A program made the translations under genes and the position numbers. Positions 21,275-30,602 of a stretch of 64,000 nt of DNA are shown here, in pieces. Within the stretch, counting starts at the first letter, position 1; the number at the start of each line of letters is the position of its first letter. The notes under the pieces are model-generated. The model saw only the letters and a list, made by a program, of their open reading frames with translations, did no database searches and was not told where the DNA came from. The DNA comes from an uncultured Pseudoteredinibacter sp. (GTDB taxonomy: Bacteria > Pseudomonadota > Gammaproteobacteria > Pseudomonadales > Cellvibrionaceae): the NCBI RefSeq assembly GCF_947502065.1, contig NZ_CANMYE010000002.1:558001-622000 (forward strand). Direction: 5' to 3'.

Positions 21275-22294
21275 ATGTCGAAGCGCAAACTCAGCCGCCG
21301 CCAAGCTTGGCGTATTGAAAAGATCCAAGCCGAAAGGGCTGAACGGGCCACTAAAAAGCGCAACAAGGAACTAGAAAGCCTAGAAGCCGACAGCCTTGGC
21401 GATGAACAAAATGGCCTAGTCATCGCTCATTACGGCACCCAAGTTGAGGTAGAAAGCTTGGATCAGGATGAAGCCATTAGCCAGCGCTGCCACCTGCGCG
21501 CCAACCTTGGCTCCATCGTCACCGGTGACCGAGTAGTATGGCGTCAAGGGCAGAGTATTGGCGTGATTGAAGCCGTATTAGAGCGTCGCAGCGTACTGAC
21601 TCGCCCTGATAGCCATGGCAATATGAAAACCATTGCAGCAAACATTGATCGGCTTGTGATTGTTGTGGCGCCCTATCCCGAACCTTTTGGTAACCTTATC
21701 GATCGCTATTTAGTTGTCGCCGAGCTACTTGGCTTTGAACCACTGCTATTGATCAATAAAAGCGACCAGCTCGATGGCGGTTCCGAATCAGAAAAAGTAT
21801 TAAAACTTGCCGAGCTGTACCAAGACCTAGGCTACCAAACTCTGCAATTATCCGCCGCTACAGGGGAAGGCGTGGATGAACTGACGGAACTGTTAAAACA
21901 AGGCACCAGTGTATTTGTAGGCCAATCCGGAGTAGGCAAATCCTCGTTGATAAATAGCTTAATACCTGGTTTAGAGCTACGCACAGGCGCCTTGTCGGCC
22001 GCGCGACAAAAAGGCACTCACACCACCACCACCGCGCTACTACTGCACTTCCCCGGCGGCGGACACTTGATCGACTCCCCAGGTATTCGCGAATTTGGCC
22101 TTTGGCCACTAGAAGTTCACGAGCTGATGGCGGGCTTTAGGGAGCTAAAAGAATTTATCGGCCAATGTCGCTTCAGGGATTGCCAACATGAAAAAGAACC
22201 TGGCTGCGCCTTACAAAAAGCTGCTTCTGAAGGAAGTATTCGAGCGCAAAGGCTGAACAGCTACTATCATATCCTAAGGAGTTTTGAGGAGTAG
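21275..22294 (+). CDS. rsgA: Ribosome small subunit-dependent GTPase A
   Basis: A 339-residue circularly permuted GTPase that checks late 30S maturation. Domain order: a basic N-terminal extension (MSKRKLSRRQAWRIEK), an OB-fold (about 45-110), then G motifs in permuted order: G4 NKSDQ, G1 GQSGVGKSSLIN (about 213-224), G3 DSPGIREFG; it ends with a zinc-finger region, CRFRDCQHEKEPGCA. All zinc ligands (Cys, Cys, His, Cys) are present. Upstream is divergent orn; downstream by 62 bases is an HDOD protein. Confidence 0.97.
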   Translation: MSKRKLSRRQAWRIEKIQAERAERATKKRNKELESLEADSLGDEQNGLVIAHYGTQVEVESLDQDEAISQRCHLRANLGSIVTGDRVVWRQGQSIGVIEAVLERRSVLTRPDSHGNMKTIAANIDRLVIVVAPYPEPFGNLIDRYLVVAELLGFEPLLLINKSDQLDGGSESEKVLKLAELYQDLGYQTLQLSAATGEGVDELTELLKQGTSVFVGQSGVGKSSLINSLIPGLELRTGALSAARQKGTHTTTTALLLHFPGGGHLIDSPGIREFGLWPLEVHELMAGFRELKEFIGQCRFRDCQHEKEPGCALQKAASEGSIRAQRLNSYYHILRSFEE

Positions 22295-22355
22295 CCCACA
22301 TAGAAGCAAGCTACCCACTTCAAAGCGTCTGGCGTTGAATAATTAAGGGGTATGC

Positions 22356-23885
22356 ATGTCTGCAGCAGCCAAGCTGGTAATCCGGCCTCAGGCAGAGGGT
22401 TTTCATTACTGGTCCAAAAAACTCAGCGAACTGAACTGGAAAATACTCCCAGGCAGTCGCCAACTCGCCCTGAATGTATGCCAAAAGCCCAATGCAACCG
22501 CCGCCTCTATCGCCACCCTATGCCGACAAGACCCTTTGCTGTGTTGGCAACTAAGCCGCCGCGCAAATCAACTCATTAGTGATCGCTCAAAATGGCCAGA
22601 ACAGCTTGAGCAACTTATTAGTTTGATTGGTATCCCGCAAGTTATAGCGACCATCAGCAGCTGCGAAGAACTTAAACAAGAAGATTTGCAGCAACATTTT
22701 GCGGTGCTAAGCAGAAGCCTCATCAACAGTCATCTAGCCAGCGAGCTCTTCCGCCGCATTGCTATAGCCAACAACAGCGACATCGCAAAACAATTCGAGT
22801 TGAGCAGCCTGCTTTTTAGATTGCCAGAATGGGGGATTTCCATCGACACGCCCCATATGCAAGTTCAACTAGAGTTTTTACAACACAATGGCACAAGCCT
22901 GCGACAAGCTCAGCACAACTTATTAGATTGCCATTACAGCGACATCATGACTGAGTTTAGTCAGTATTGCGCGATTTTGAATAAACTCAATCGCAGTTGG
23001 CAATATCTTGATAAAGACAATCGGCTACAAATTCGACAAGCACTGCAGAGCTATCAACAACGCAACAAAGGCCGTCCCAGTGCCATAGCAAGCGAGCCTG
23101 AAATGCTCCTGATTACTTGCCACGGGCTAATTGAACAACTATGGAATCCATTAAGCTTTGCCAAACATTTACGCTTACTAAGTGGCATCAGCGGTTTGAG
23201 CCGCCCACAAATACACGGCCTTTTGAACCAATGCATGCTGAGCATACCATGGCACCCAAGCTTGCCTATCGAGTGCCACCCAATGCGCTGGCAGCACTGC
23301 CAGTGGAAGCTCAGCCGCTGGCTGCCTAAATTTGTAGAAGCACAAACAAACGAAACACAAGAAGAGCTTTCAAAAAATCAATTAGTCACCACAAAAATAA
23401 ACAGCGACATTCTTAAAAGCAGCTTAAAAAGGTTGCTTAACAAACAAAGCTTCAAAAGCAGCAACCATCTATTAGAGTTTACTTTACAAAGTTTAAAGCG
23501 CGGCCTTACTAGTAAAGCCGGCTTAATCTGGGTATATAGCCGCGGAGAATTCAAAAGCCGACACCATTACGGCCTTGGCGAAGACATCAGTCCCAGTGCT
23601 TTTACAGCAAATCAGAGCAGCAACAATATCTGCCTCCGGCTGCTGCAAAAGGCCGCTGCCGTGCGCCTCAGCTCTCAGCACCCCAGCCTCCCCCAGGGAC
23701 TTCAAATCCTGCTAAGCCCCAAGCAGGAGGTCGCATTAATGTCGATCTTCGTCGCCAACAAACCCGCAGCCCTGTTGATGCTGGTACAAGATGAGCATCT
23801 TGATGATGAGCATTTTAGGTACTTCAAACAACTAGGACACGGTTTTCATCAAGCACTATTGCAGCAACTAAAAGTTAAGAACTAA
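22356..23885 (+). CDS. HDOD-domain protein with C-terminal GAF-like region
   Basis: A 509-residue cytosolic protein. Residues about 20-260 look like an HDOD domain, a metal-free HD relative found in signalling proteins (LNVCQKPNATAASIATLCRQ is a typical opening, and LISLIGIPQVIATI corresponds to the usual LG...V segment). The C-terminal part (about 370-500) looks like a GAF-type fold (LIWVYSRGEFKSRHHYGLGE, LMSIFVANKPAALLMLVQD). HDOD proteins with GAF domains often act in cyclic-di-GMP or stress signalling, but no partner is encoded beside it. The start ATG follows AAGGGGT. Family call moderate, function unknown. Confidence 0.7.
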   Translation: MSAAAKLVIRPQAEGFHYWSKKLSELNWKILPGSRQLALNVCQKPNATAASIATLCRQDPLLCWQLSRRANQLISDRSKWPEQLEQLISLIGIPQVIATISSCEELKQEDLQQHFAVLSRSLINSHLASELFRRIAIANNSDIAKQFELSSLLFRLPEWGISIDTPHMQVQLEFLQHNGTSLRQAQHNLLDCHYSDIMTEFSQYCAILNKLNRSWQYLDKDNRLQIRQALQSYQQRNKGRPSAIASEPEMLLITCHGLIEQLWNPLSFAKHLRLLSGISGLSRPQIHGLLNQCMLSIPWHPSLPIECHPMRWQHCQWKLSRWLPKFVEAQTNETQEELSKNQLVTTKINSDILKSSLKRLLNKQSFKSSNHLLEFTLQSLKRGLTSKAGLIWVYSRGEFKSRHHYGLGEDISPSAFTANQSSNNICLRLLQKAAAVRLSSQHPSLPQGLQILLSPKQEVALMSIFVANKPAALLMLVQDEHLDDEHFRYFKQLGHGFHQALLQQLKVKN

Positions 23886-23991
23886 GCCGCTATCATCAAG
23901 CTTTGCTATAGCGTTAGCGCGAGCTTCTAGCTTGGCATACAATAGCCCCTACGCGCCCAAAAATCGCATTAGAGAAGAATAAGGAATTGCT

Positions 23992-24807
23992 ATGCTAGGA
24001 GCTTCCACACTGTTGCCCCTAATTGTTGAGCCAGAGGACTTCCAAACCCAAGAGGCCTCCGCTCAACTTATTATTGTTGATCTTTGTGATCGCGAAAGTT
24101 ATCTCAAAGGCCACCTGCCTGGTGCCGTCCATATAGACCCCAAGGCCACGACTCGCGGCGGTAAGCCACCGGGATTATTACCTGAGCAAGAACAACTGCA
24201 AAGCATTGTCGATAAACTAGGCCTGCAAACCGACAGCCACCTGCTGATCTACGACAATGAAGGTGGCGGCTGGGCCGGACGTTTTATTTGGCTGCTCGAC
24301 TGTATTGGCTTTCACAACTACAGCTACCTTAATGGCGGATTGACTGCCTGGCAGGCTATTGCAGGCACACTTGAGACTGGTGAATCCGTAGCGCAGCAAG
24401 CCGCTAGCTACCCATTTACCATTAGCGAAGCCCCGAGCGTTGACCGTAAGGAAATTGAGTTTTTATTGGGCGCCCCTGGCAGTATCGATATTTGGGATGC
24501 CCGCAGTCCCGAAGAATTTCGCGCTGAAAAGGTGCTTGCCGAGCGTGGCGGACACATTCCTGGCGCCATCAATGGCAACTGGCTCGATTTTATGGACAGA
24601 GAGAAACATCTAAAAATTCGTACTGATGCGCGTGAGTATTTGAAAGCACTGGGTATCGACGGCAGCCGCCCTATCATTACCCATTGCCAAACCCACCACC
24701 GCTCAGGCTTAACGTATTTAATCGCTAAGGCATTAGACTACGATGTCAGAGCCTATCCAGGCTCTTGGTCAGAGTGGGGCAATCTTAGTGACACAGAAAT
24801 TTCATAG
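23992..24807 (+). CDS. rhdA: Thiosulfate sulfurtransferase, RhdA-type rhodanese
   Basis: A 271-residue two-domain rhodanese, the same length as Azotobacter vinelandii RhdA. The N-terminal domain is inactive (no Cys; YDNEGGGWAGR at the loop), while the C-terminal domain carries the six-residue active-site loop CQTHHR, the distinctive RhdA loop that differs from classical CRxGxR or CGSGVT loops. It transfers sulfane sulfur from thiosulfate to thiophilic acceptors; RhdA is also linked to redox homeostasis. Ribosome binding site AAGGAAT precedes the ATG. It is 13 bases upstream of psd, as in Pseudomonas relatives, so co-transcription is likely. Confidence 0.9.
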   Translation: MLGASTLLPLIVEPEDFQTQEASAQLIIVDLCDRESYLKGHLPGAVHIDPKATTRGGKPPGLLPEQEQLQSIVDKLGLQTDSHLLIYDNEGGGWAGRFIWLLDCIGFHNYSYLNGGLTAWQAIAGTLETGESVAQQAASYPFTISEAPSVDRKEIEFLLGAPGSIDIWDARSPEEFRAEKVLAERGGHIPGAINGNWLDFMDREKHLKIRTDAREYLKALGIDGSRPIITHCQTHHRSGLTYLIAKALDYDVRAYPGSWSEWGNLSDTEIS

Positions 24808-24820
24808 GTGAACATTATTC

Positions 24821-25705
24821 ATGGAAAAGTTATTTATCGCCTTTCAATACTTGGTGCCCCAGCATTTGCTTTCTCGCCTAATGGGTAAGATCGCTAATAG
24901 CCAACGCAAATGGTTAAAAGATCCTTTCACTCGCTGGTTTGTCGATCGCTTTGATATTGATATGAGCGAAGCTGCCGAAGAAGACCCTTGCGCTTATGCA
25001 AGCTTTAACGATTTTTTTACGCGCGCCCTAAAAGAAGACGCTCGCCCGATTGACCACAATGAAAACAGTATTGTTTTCCCGGCCGATGGCGCGATCAGTC
25101 AGCTCGGCGACATTCAGCACGGCCGTATTTTTCAAGCTAAAGGGCAAAGCTATAGCACTCTAGAATTGCTAGGTGGAGCTAATGATTTGGCCGCTGAGTT
25201 TAATGATGGAAAATTTGCCACGGTGTATTTGTCACCTAAAGATTATCACCGTGTTCACATGCCCCGCGCCGGCAAGCTGCGCAGCATGATTCATGTCCCG
25301 GGCGATTTATTTTCCGTAAATGAAACTACCGCTGAAAATGTACCGCGTTTATTTGCCCGAAATGAACGAGTAGTTTGTGTTTTTGATACCGACATAGGGC
25401 CTATGGCGGTGGTACTCGTTGGCGCTATGATTGTCGCCAGTATTGAAACCGTATGGGCCGGCCAGATCACGCCGCAGCTAAAGCAGATTGTTCGCCATGA
25501 TTACGACCAAATTATCGATGACATCACGCTCGACAAAGGTGAAGAGATGGGCCGCTTTAAACTAGGCTCTACAGCGATCGTTTTATTTGCCAAAGACACA
25601 ATGAACTGGCAAGAAGAATTAAGCGCTGGCAGCCCAACTGTTATGGGCCAAGAGATGGGGCAAGAGATAAATCAGACCAATTCTGAAATCAGCCCAGAAG
25701 CGTAA
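24821..25705 (+). CDS. psd: Phosphatidylserine decarboxylase proenzyme
   Basis: A 294-residue PSD that makes phosphatidylethanolamine at the inner membrane. It is made as a proenzyme that self-cleaves at the Gly-Ser bond in LGST (FKLGSTAIVLFA, near residue 255) to give a pyruvoyl cofactor on the alpha chain. Other conserved stretches: FTRALKEDARPID, FPADGAISQLG and YHRVHMPRAGKL with the catalytic His. The C-terminal tail is somewhat extended and acidic/polar (GQEMGQEINQTNSEIS). Co-directional with rhdA and followed by a terminator-like hairpin. Confidence 0.96.
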   Translation: MEKLFIAFQYLVPQHLLSRLMGKIANSQRKWLKDPFTRWFVDRFDIDMSEAAEEDPCAYASFNDFFTRALKEDARPIDHNENSIVFPADGAISQLGDIQHGRIFQAKGQSYSTLELLGGANDLAAEFNDGKFATVYLSPKDYHRVHMPRAGKLRSMIHVPGDLFSVNETTAENVPRLFARNERVVCVFDTDIGPMAVVLVGAMIVASIETVWAGQITPQLKQIVRHDYDQIIDDITLDKGEEMGRFKLGSTAIVLFAKDTMNWQEELSAGSPTVMGQEMGQEINQTNSEISPEA

Positions 25706-25722
25706 GAGAAGCACAGTGATCA

Positions 25723-25748
25723 AGTGGCGTAATTTGGGCGCCGCTTTT
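25723..25748 (+). terminator. Intrinsic terminator after psd
   Basis: AGTGGCG and CGCCGCT pair (one G-T) around a nine-base loop, followed by TTTTCTT, 18 bases after the psd stop and ending at the stop of the convergent HD-GYP gene. Confidence 0.5.
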
Positions 25749-25749
25749 C

Positions 25750-27117
25750 TTAACCTATAAGGGATTGTTTTATAAACCCCAAAATGCCCTTGCGTTGAGT
25801 ACTGAACAAATAGTCATCTCTCACCTTCGCGATATCCACCGGGTAGCTAGAGGGTTCTAGATCGTGAGAGATTTCAATTCGATCGACATCCTGTAAACGT
25901 TTTTTACCTTTGTCGATCTGCTTTTGCAAACGAATATCTTTTTTAGCCAAATCAAGCACAACTTGCTTTTTAAGGGGCTGCTTATCCTTATCAAGCACGA
26001 GCATTACCTTAGGCTTAAGGCGACGCTCAAAGTTTTGCTCTACCACTACGGCAACTTCACCATTACTTAGCTCTACCAAAGTGCCGGTAGGGTACAAGCC
26101 TATCGCGCGAATAAACTCTACCGTTAAATCTTCTTGGAAAGCGACATTACGTAACTCATACAATCGCGCCACCGCGCGCGAAGGCGACAATGCCTTGCTG
26201 CTATTGCGCGGGTTGCTGATTTCATCGTAAAAGCTAACCAAGCCAGCAATGCGGCCTAACACCGGGATTTTGTCGCCTTTTAAATGCTGCGGATAACCGC
26301 TGCCATTAATGCGCTCACAGTGGCTGTGAACAACCGCAATAGCTCGAGGCTCAACTTGTCGACTTTGGCGAAGAATTTCGACACCATAAAGTACAAATTT
26401 TTCGTACTCTAGCTCCTCTTCTTCGCTTCGATTTTCTTTGCGCAGCAAGGCGGCGCCTAATTTGACCTTGCCCACGTCTTTAAGCAAGACACCAAAGGCG
26501 AGGACATCCAAATCTTTTTTCGACAGGCCGATATAGCGACCAAATAAAATGGCCCAAATTGCACTTCGAACAGAATGGCTATAGCTGTGCTCATCGGCAT
26601 CGCGAACTCGATTTAACCAACTTAGAGCATCTGGGTTGCGCAGCACACTGTCGACCATCTCCCCTGCCACTTTACGAGTGTTGGACAAGGCCTGGGTATC
26701 AACTGTTGCCAAGCCTTTGTCAATTTCAGAAATTGCCTTGGCAACTCGTTGATTCAAGGCTCGCGCCGCTTCAACTTCATTCTTCAAAGGGGTGTAATGG
26801 CTATAGACATTGTGACGCACCTTTAAAGGCGACACTTTTACATCCAGCGGCTGATTACTAGGACTTCTTTCGGGAGCTTCTGACTTTTTACGGGGAATTG
26901 GTGCAAGCGCATTGGGCCGGTTAGCCGGCCCCTTACCTTTTTGCACATCAATATAGACATGCTTACAGTAGCGTTTAAGCTGGTTGATCTCTTCTAGGTC
27001 ACGAAGGTAAAAGCCTTGGAGCGGGAAAGGGGTTTGCGTCCACGGGCGATCTAGACCGGATACAAACATACCCAGCACCAAATCGTTAACGCCTACCTTT
27101 GCCTGCTTTAAGCCCAA
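25750..27117 (-). CDS. Degenerate HD-GYP domain protein with DUF3391
   Basis: A 455-residue protein: DUF3391 N-terminal domain (VNDLVLGMFVSGLDRPW) followed by an HD-GYP domain (about 190-330). HD-GYP enzymes hydrolyse c-di-GMP at a two- or three-iron site. Here the HD pair reads KDVGK (His replaced by Lys), the D of the late VADVYDAL-type motif is replaced (LVSFYDEI), while ERINGSGYP is kept, so catalysis is doubtful. I chose the TTG at 27117 as start: a perfect AAGGAG lies six bases before it, while the upstream ATG at 27147 lacks a ribosome binding site. Convergent with psd; downstream of hemE. Confidence 0.85.
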   Translation of the reverse strand: MGLKQAKVGVNDLVLGMFVSGLDRPWTQTPFPLQGFYLRDLEEINQLKRYCKHVYIDVQKGKGPANRPNALAPIPRKKSEAPERSPSNQPLDVKVSPLKVRHNVYSHYTPLKNEVEAARALNQRVAKAISEIDKGLATVDTQALSNTRKVAGEMVDSVLRNPDALSWLNRVRDADEHSYSHSVRSAIWAILFGRYIGLSKKDLDVLAFGVLLKDVGKVKLGAALLRKENRSEEEELEYEKFVLYGVEILRQSRQVEPRAIAVVHSHCERINGSGYPQHLKGDKIPVLGRIAGLVSFYDEISNPRNSSKALSPSRAVARLYELRNVAFQEDLTVEFIRAIGLYPTGTLVELSNGEVAVVVEQNFERRLKPKVMLVLDKDKQPLKKQVVLDLAKKDIRLQKQIDKGKKRLQDVDRIEISHDLEPSSYPVDIAKVRDDYLFSTQRKGILGFIKQSLIG

Positions 27118-27231
27118 TGTCCTCTCCTTGAAGCCGCTTGGGATCAAATAACCAATGCGTGTCGCTATAAGCCCAGATTATCGCTGAGCTAAAAACAATT
27201 ACCCTGATGGTATTTTAGTCTAATCAACCAA

Positions 27232-28305
27232 TTAGTGATAGTCTGCAGACAGCTCGTGAACGGCTGAAATAAAGGCTCCAGCGTGATCTGGGTCGACTTC
27301 TGGGGTAATTCCATGCCCCAAATTAAAGATATGCCCTTCACCCTTGCCAAAGGCCTTAAGGATGGTACCCACCTCTTGTCGGATTCGTTCAGGCGAGGCA
27401 TAGAGAATGCTCGGGTCCATATTGCCTTGCAAAGCCACCTGACTCCCCACCCGCGCACGGGCATCAGCGATATTGGTTGTCCAATCCAGCCCCAAAGCCT
27501 GGGCACCACTATCCGCCATAGGCTCAAGCCACTGGCCGCCACCTTTAGTGAACAAAATCACCGGTACTTGACGGCCATCATGCTCTTTAATCAAGCCATC
27601 GATAATGCGCTTCATGGGCCGCAATGAGTAGGTTAAATAAGCATCATGGGCCAGTGCGCCACCCCATGAGTCAAAGATCTGCACCGCTTGAGCGCCTGCC
27701 TTAATCTGCGAATTCAGGTAGTCGATAATCGAGTCGACCAGCTTGTCCAACAAAATCTGAAACAATTCAGGCTGGTCATACATCATCGCCTTGGTGCGGC
27801 GATAATCCTTACTGGAGCCACCTTCAATCATATAGGTCGCCAAGGTCCAAGGGCTGCCTGTAAAGCCAATTAATGGCACCATGCCATTAAGCTCACGGCG
27901 GATCATAGAGACCGCATCGGTCACATAACTTAGATCTTGGGCCGTATTCACCACCGGCAGATTCTCAATATCGGCAGCGCTGCGTAGCGGCTTTTTAAAC
28001 TTAGGCCCCTCACCCGCTTCAAAGTAAAGGCCTAGGCCCATCGCATCTGGCACAGTTAAGATATCTGAAAACAGAATAGAAGCATCAAGCTGATAGCGAC
28101 GAAGTGGCTGCAAGGTAACCTCACAAGCCAACTCGGTGTTTTTACAAAGCGACAAGAAATCACCAGCCTGGGCCCTAGTAGCCCTATACTCCGGCAGGTA
28201 GCGCCCAGCCTGGCGCATCATCCATACTGGGGTAAGATCTACAGGCTGACGTAATAGAGCGCGCAAAAAGCGATCATTCTTTAACTCGGGAAACGCTTGG
28301 GACAT
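27232..28305 (-). CDS. hemE: Uroporphyrinogen decarboxylase
   Basis: A 357-residue HemE that decarboxylates the four acetate side chains of uroporphyrinogen III to give coproporphyrinogen III. I chose the ATG at 28305 ([14 protein letters not shown]) because the family opens with [10 protein letters not shown]; an in-frame ATG lies ten codons upstream. Seen: the substrate-binding [54 protein letters not shown] and the C-terminal [13 protein letters not shown]. No cofactor is used. It stands alone on the minus strand, divergent from the ECF sigma factor. Confidence 0.97.
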   Translation of the reverse strand: MSQAFPELKNDRFLRALLRQPVDLTPVWMMRQAGRYLPEYRATRAQAGDFLSLCKNTELACEVTLQPLRRYQLDASILFSDILTVPDAMGLGLYFEAGEGPKFKKPLRSAADIENLPVVNTAQDLSYVTDAVSMIRRELNGMVPLIGFTGSPWTLATYMIEGGSSKDYRRTKAMMYDQPELFQILLDKLVDSIIDYLNSQIKAGAQAVQIFDSWGGALAHDAYLTYSLRPMKRIIDGLIKEHDGRQVPVILFTKGGGQWLEPMADSGAQALGLDWTTNIADARARVGSQVALQGNMDPSILYASPERIRQEVGTILKAFGKGEGHIFNLGHGITPEVDPDHAGAFISAVHELSADYH

Positions 28306-28490
28306 GGGTAAATCCACTACCTTTAAACTGTGCAAAATTGGGCCGCACTATACCATAAGCTGAGCGCGGGTTATGGCGCATTTATTGAGCTCAACCAAGA
28401 AATCGTTAAAAAATACAATCCAAACAAACGTTTTTGGACCGACTCACGTCATAATTTACAAACCAACGATCATATTCACGAGGAGAGCAT

Positions 28491-29057
28491 ATGTCGGCTG
28501 TTGTACAAGCCTACGCTGGCGAAGACCCAGATAGCTCCTTGGTGGATCTGGCCGCCGATGGCGATAGTCAGGCATTTAAGCAATTGTACGAAAGGCACTA
28601 TAGACGGGTTTACGCCCTGTGCCTGCGCATGACCGCCAACTCGGAATCTGCCGAAGAGTGTACCCAAGAGGCTTTCATCAAAGCCTGGCGCAAGCTCGAC
28701 AGCTTTAACAAGCAAAGTCGATTTAGCACTTGGTTACACACTCTGGCAAGCCGGACCACTTTAGATTATCTGCGTAAGCATAAATCTTGGCTAAAACTGG
28801 TCTTTAGCCAAGAAGACGAGGCCGTGCCAGAACCCCAGAGCGCAAGCCTGGAGCAAGACAGTATCGAGCTTTCTAGCCTGGACAAATTACTTTGCAGGCT
28901 ACCAGAGCGAGCGAGAATTGTTTTTACCCTGCACGGAGTGGAAGGGTATCGCCATGTTGAAATTGCCGAGATGCTCGGTATTTCATCAGGCGCTAGCCGC
29001 GCCCAATACCATCGCGCACGCAATTTATTGCAGGAGTGGTTGAACCATGAAGCATAG
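28491..29057 (+). CDS. ECF sigma factor (RpoE-like)
   Basis: A 188-residue extracytoplasmic-function sigma factor. Region 2 spans about 25-95 (FKQLYERHYRRVYALCLRM, SAEECTQEAFIKAWRKLDSF, WLHTLASRTTLDYLRK) and region 4 about 125-180 (LPERARIVFTLHGVEGYRHVEIAEMLG, SRAQYHRARNLL). No region 3, as expected. Ribosome binding site GAGGAG precedes the ATG by six bases. The end overlaps the next gene by 11 bases, typical of a sigma/anti-sigma pair. Downstream genes encode a single-pass membrane protein and an exported DUF4097 protein, suggesting an envelope stimulus. The promoter could not be recognised with confidence. Confidence 0.93.
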   Translation: MSAVVQAYAGEDPDSSLVDLAADGDSQAFKQLYERHYRRVYALCLRMTANSESAEECTQEAFIKAWRKLDSFNKQSRFSTWLHTLASRTTLDYLRKHKSWLKLVFSQEDEAVPEPQSASLEQDSIELSSLDKLLCRLPERARIVFTLHGVEGYRHVEIAEMLGISSGASRAQYHRARNLLQEWLNHEA

Positions 29058-29544
29058 TAAAAGTTTAGATGAGCTTTTGGCCGATGAGCGCCAATGCCCC
29101 GAAGAGATAAGCCCCAAGCGCGATCTCTGGCCAGGCATCGAAAAGGCCATTAACCAAGAGCAGCAAAAGAGCCCGAAAGGTTTATCCATTAACAGTAAGA
29201 TTGCATTCAGCAGCGCTGCCTCAGTATTGGCCGCAGTATTGTTAATAAAAGGCCCAGACCTGCTTCCTAGCCAAGAGCCGACAATAGACAGCGGTATTGC
29301 CGCACTGGTTAATACCTACGAACAAGAAAAGCAGCAGATGTTAGTGAGATATCAAGGTCAAGAGGCCATAGTCAGCAACTGGCAGCAACAGCTTAATGAC
29401 TTGGAGGAGGCCGCCAAGAGCCTAAGAAACGCTCTGGAAGATGACCCTGACAATGCAGTTTTAATTCATATGTTAGGCAATGTATACCAGCAGCAATTAG
29501 ACCTTATTAATAAGGTTCACACACCAAAGTGGCAGCAAATTTAA
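29047..29544 (+). CDS. Putative membrane anti-sigma factor
   Basis: A 165-residue protein with a polar cytosolic N-terminus (residues 1-50), one membrane helix (about 52-72, KIAFSSAASVLAAVLLI) and an external segment with a coiled-coil-like Gln/Glu-rich stretch (about 90-160). Its start overlaps the sigma factor gene by 11 bases, so it is likely translated with it and may bind and hold the sigma factor at the membrane. It lacks the HxxxCxxC zinc motif of ZAS-type anti-sigma factors. The role rests on gene position and topology, not on sequence identity. Confidence 0.65.
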   Translation: MKHSKSLDELLADERQCPEEISPKRDLWPGIEKAINQEQQKSPKGLSINSKIAFSSAASVLAAVLLIKGPDLLPSQEPTIDSGIAALVNTYEQEKQQMLVRYQGQEAIVSNWQQQLNDLEEAAKSLRNALEDDPDNAVLIHMLGNVYQQQLDLINKVHTPKWQQI

Positions 29545-29554
29545 GGTGAACAAA

Positions 29555-30502
29555 ATGAACAAGACAATGTTAACTCTAGGCCTGGCATTGCTTTCCAGCG
29601 CAAGTTTTGCTGGCCAAACCATAGATCAAACACTAGATGCGGCTTCGAATGGCCGCGTACTGATCGATAATTTGCGCGGCGACGTTAGAATTATTGGTTG
29701 GGATAAGGAGCAGGTAAAAGTCAGTGGCGAACTTGATGATGAAGCCGATGGCTATGAATTCAAGCGCCATGGCAACCGGATTATCTTTGAAGTTGATATG
29801 CCAAGAGGCAATTATCGCGATCGCTCTAAGGGCTCCGATCTAACCTTCCATATCCCCAAAAACAGCAAATTGTTTAGTGAGGGTGTATTGGTCAATTTTG
29901 AAGTCAGCGGTGTCCATGGCGGTAGCAGTATTGAAACCGTAAACGGAAACATTACCGCCAGTTCATTAAGCTCGGAAGTTCAGCTAGAAACCATTAATGG
30001 AACTATTCGCACCGAAAACCTGAAGGGCCAGATTGAAATTCAGAGTATCAATGGCGGCATCGAAGATCGAAATTCTAGAGGGCAGTTAGAGTTCCAAACT
30101 GTCAACGGCCCTATTCATAGCACCACTGAAGCCGAATACATCGAGCTGCAATCGGTAAATTCAGATATCGAATTGGCCGTAATGGCCGATCAATTACAAG
30201 AGCTCAGCATTCAAGTCGCCAATGCTTCAGCGGACATCAATGTAAATCGCCTGGCCGATAATGGCGATATTCGAATCGATTCGGTAAGTGGGAATATTAC
30301 GCTCAGCCTAGACCCCAAGGTTTCGGCGGACTTTAGTCTGCAGAACCATGCTGGCGGCCGTATTAAAAACAAGCTATCTGATCACGAGGCCAAGCGCCCT
30401 AAGTATGGCCCAGGCAGCTCTTTAGAAATGAGTCTAAATGGTGGCTCCGCCGATGTGATGATTACCAGTGTTAGCGCTCGCATTGAGTTAAAGCCGCACT
30501 AA
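29555..30502 (+). CDS. Exported DUF4097 beta-strand repeat protein
   Basis: A 315-residue protein with a signal peptide (MNKTMLTLGLALLSSASFAG, cleavage after SFA) and a DUF4097-type right-handed beta-strand repeat. Repeats of about 19 residues carry a core such as VNGNIT, INGTIR, INGGIE, VNGPIH, VNSDIE and VSGNIT between about residues 125 and 255. I chose the ATG at 29555, six bases after AAGGTG; an in-frame GTG at 29546 has no ribosome binding site. It lies ten bases after the putative anti-sigma gene and is probably the output or sensor component of that operon. Location periplasmic or cell surface; function unknown. Confidence 0.8.
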   Translation: MNKTMLTLGLALLSSASFAGQTIDQTLDAASNGRVLIDNLRGDVRIIGWDKEQVKVSGELDDEADGYEFKRHGNRIIFEVDMPRGNYRDRSKGSDLTFHIPKNSKLFSEGVLVNFEVSGVHGGSSIETVNGNITASSLSSEVQLETINGTIRTENLKGQIEIQSINGGIEDRNSRGQLEFQTVNGPIHSTTEAEYIELQSVNSDIELAVMADQLQELSIQVANASADINVNRLADNGDIRIDSVSGNITLSLDPKVSADFSLQNHAGGRIKNKLSDHEAKRPKYGPGSSLEMSLNGGSADVMITSVSARIELKPH

Positions 30503-30519
30503 CAACACTGACAAGCACG

Positions 30520-30551
30520 AGCGGCACAAGCTCAAAAAGCTTGTGCCGCTT
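30520..30551 (+). terminator. Strong intrinsic terminator after the ECF sigma operon
   Basis: A perfect 13-base stem, AGCGGCACAAGCT with its complement, around a CAAAA loop, followed by TT. It lies 18 bases after the DUF4097 stop. The T-tract is short, so efficiency is uncertain, but stem strength is high. Confidence 0.6.
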
Positions 30552-30602
30552 TGCCCAAGGCTCTACTCTTAAGCGTTTACTGATTGCCACAGAATAGAAG
30601 CC

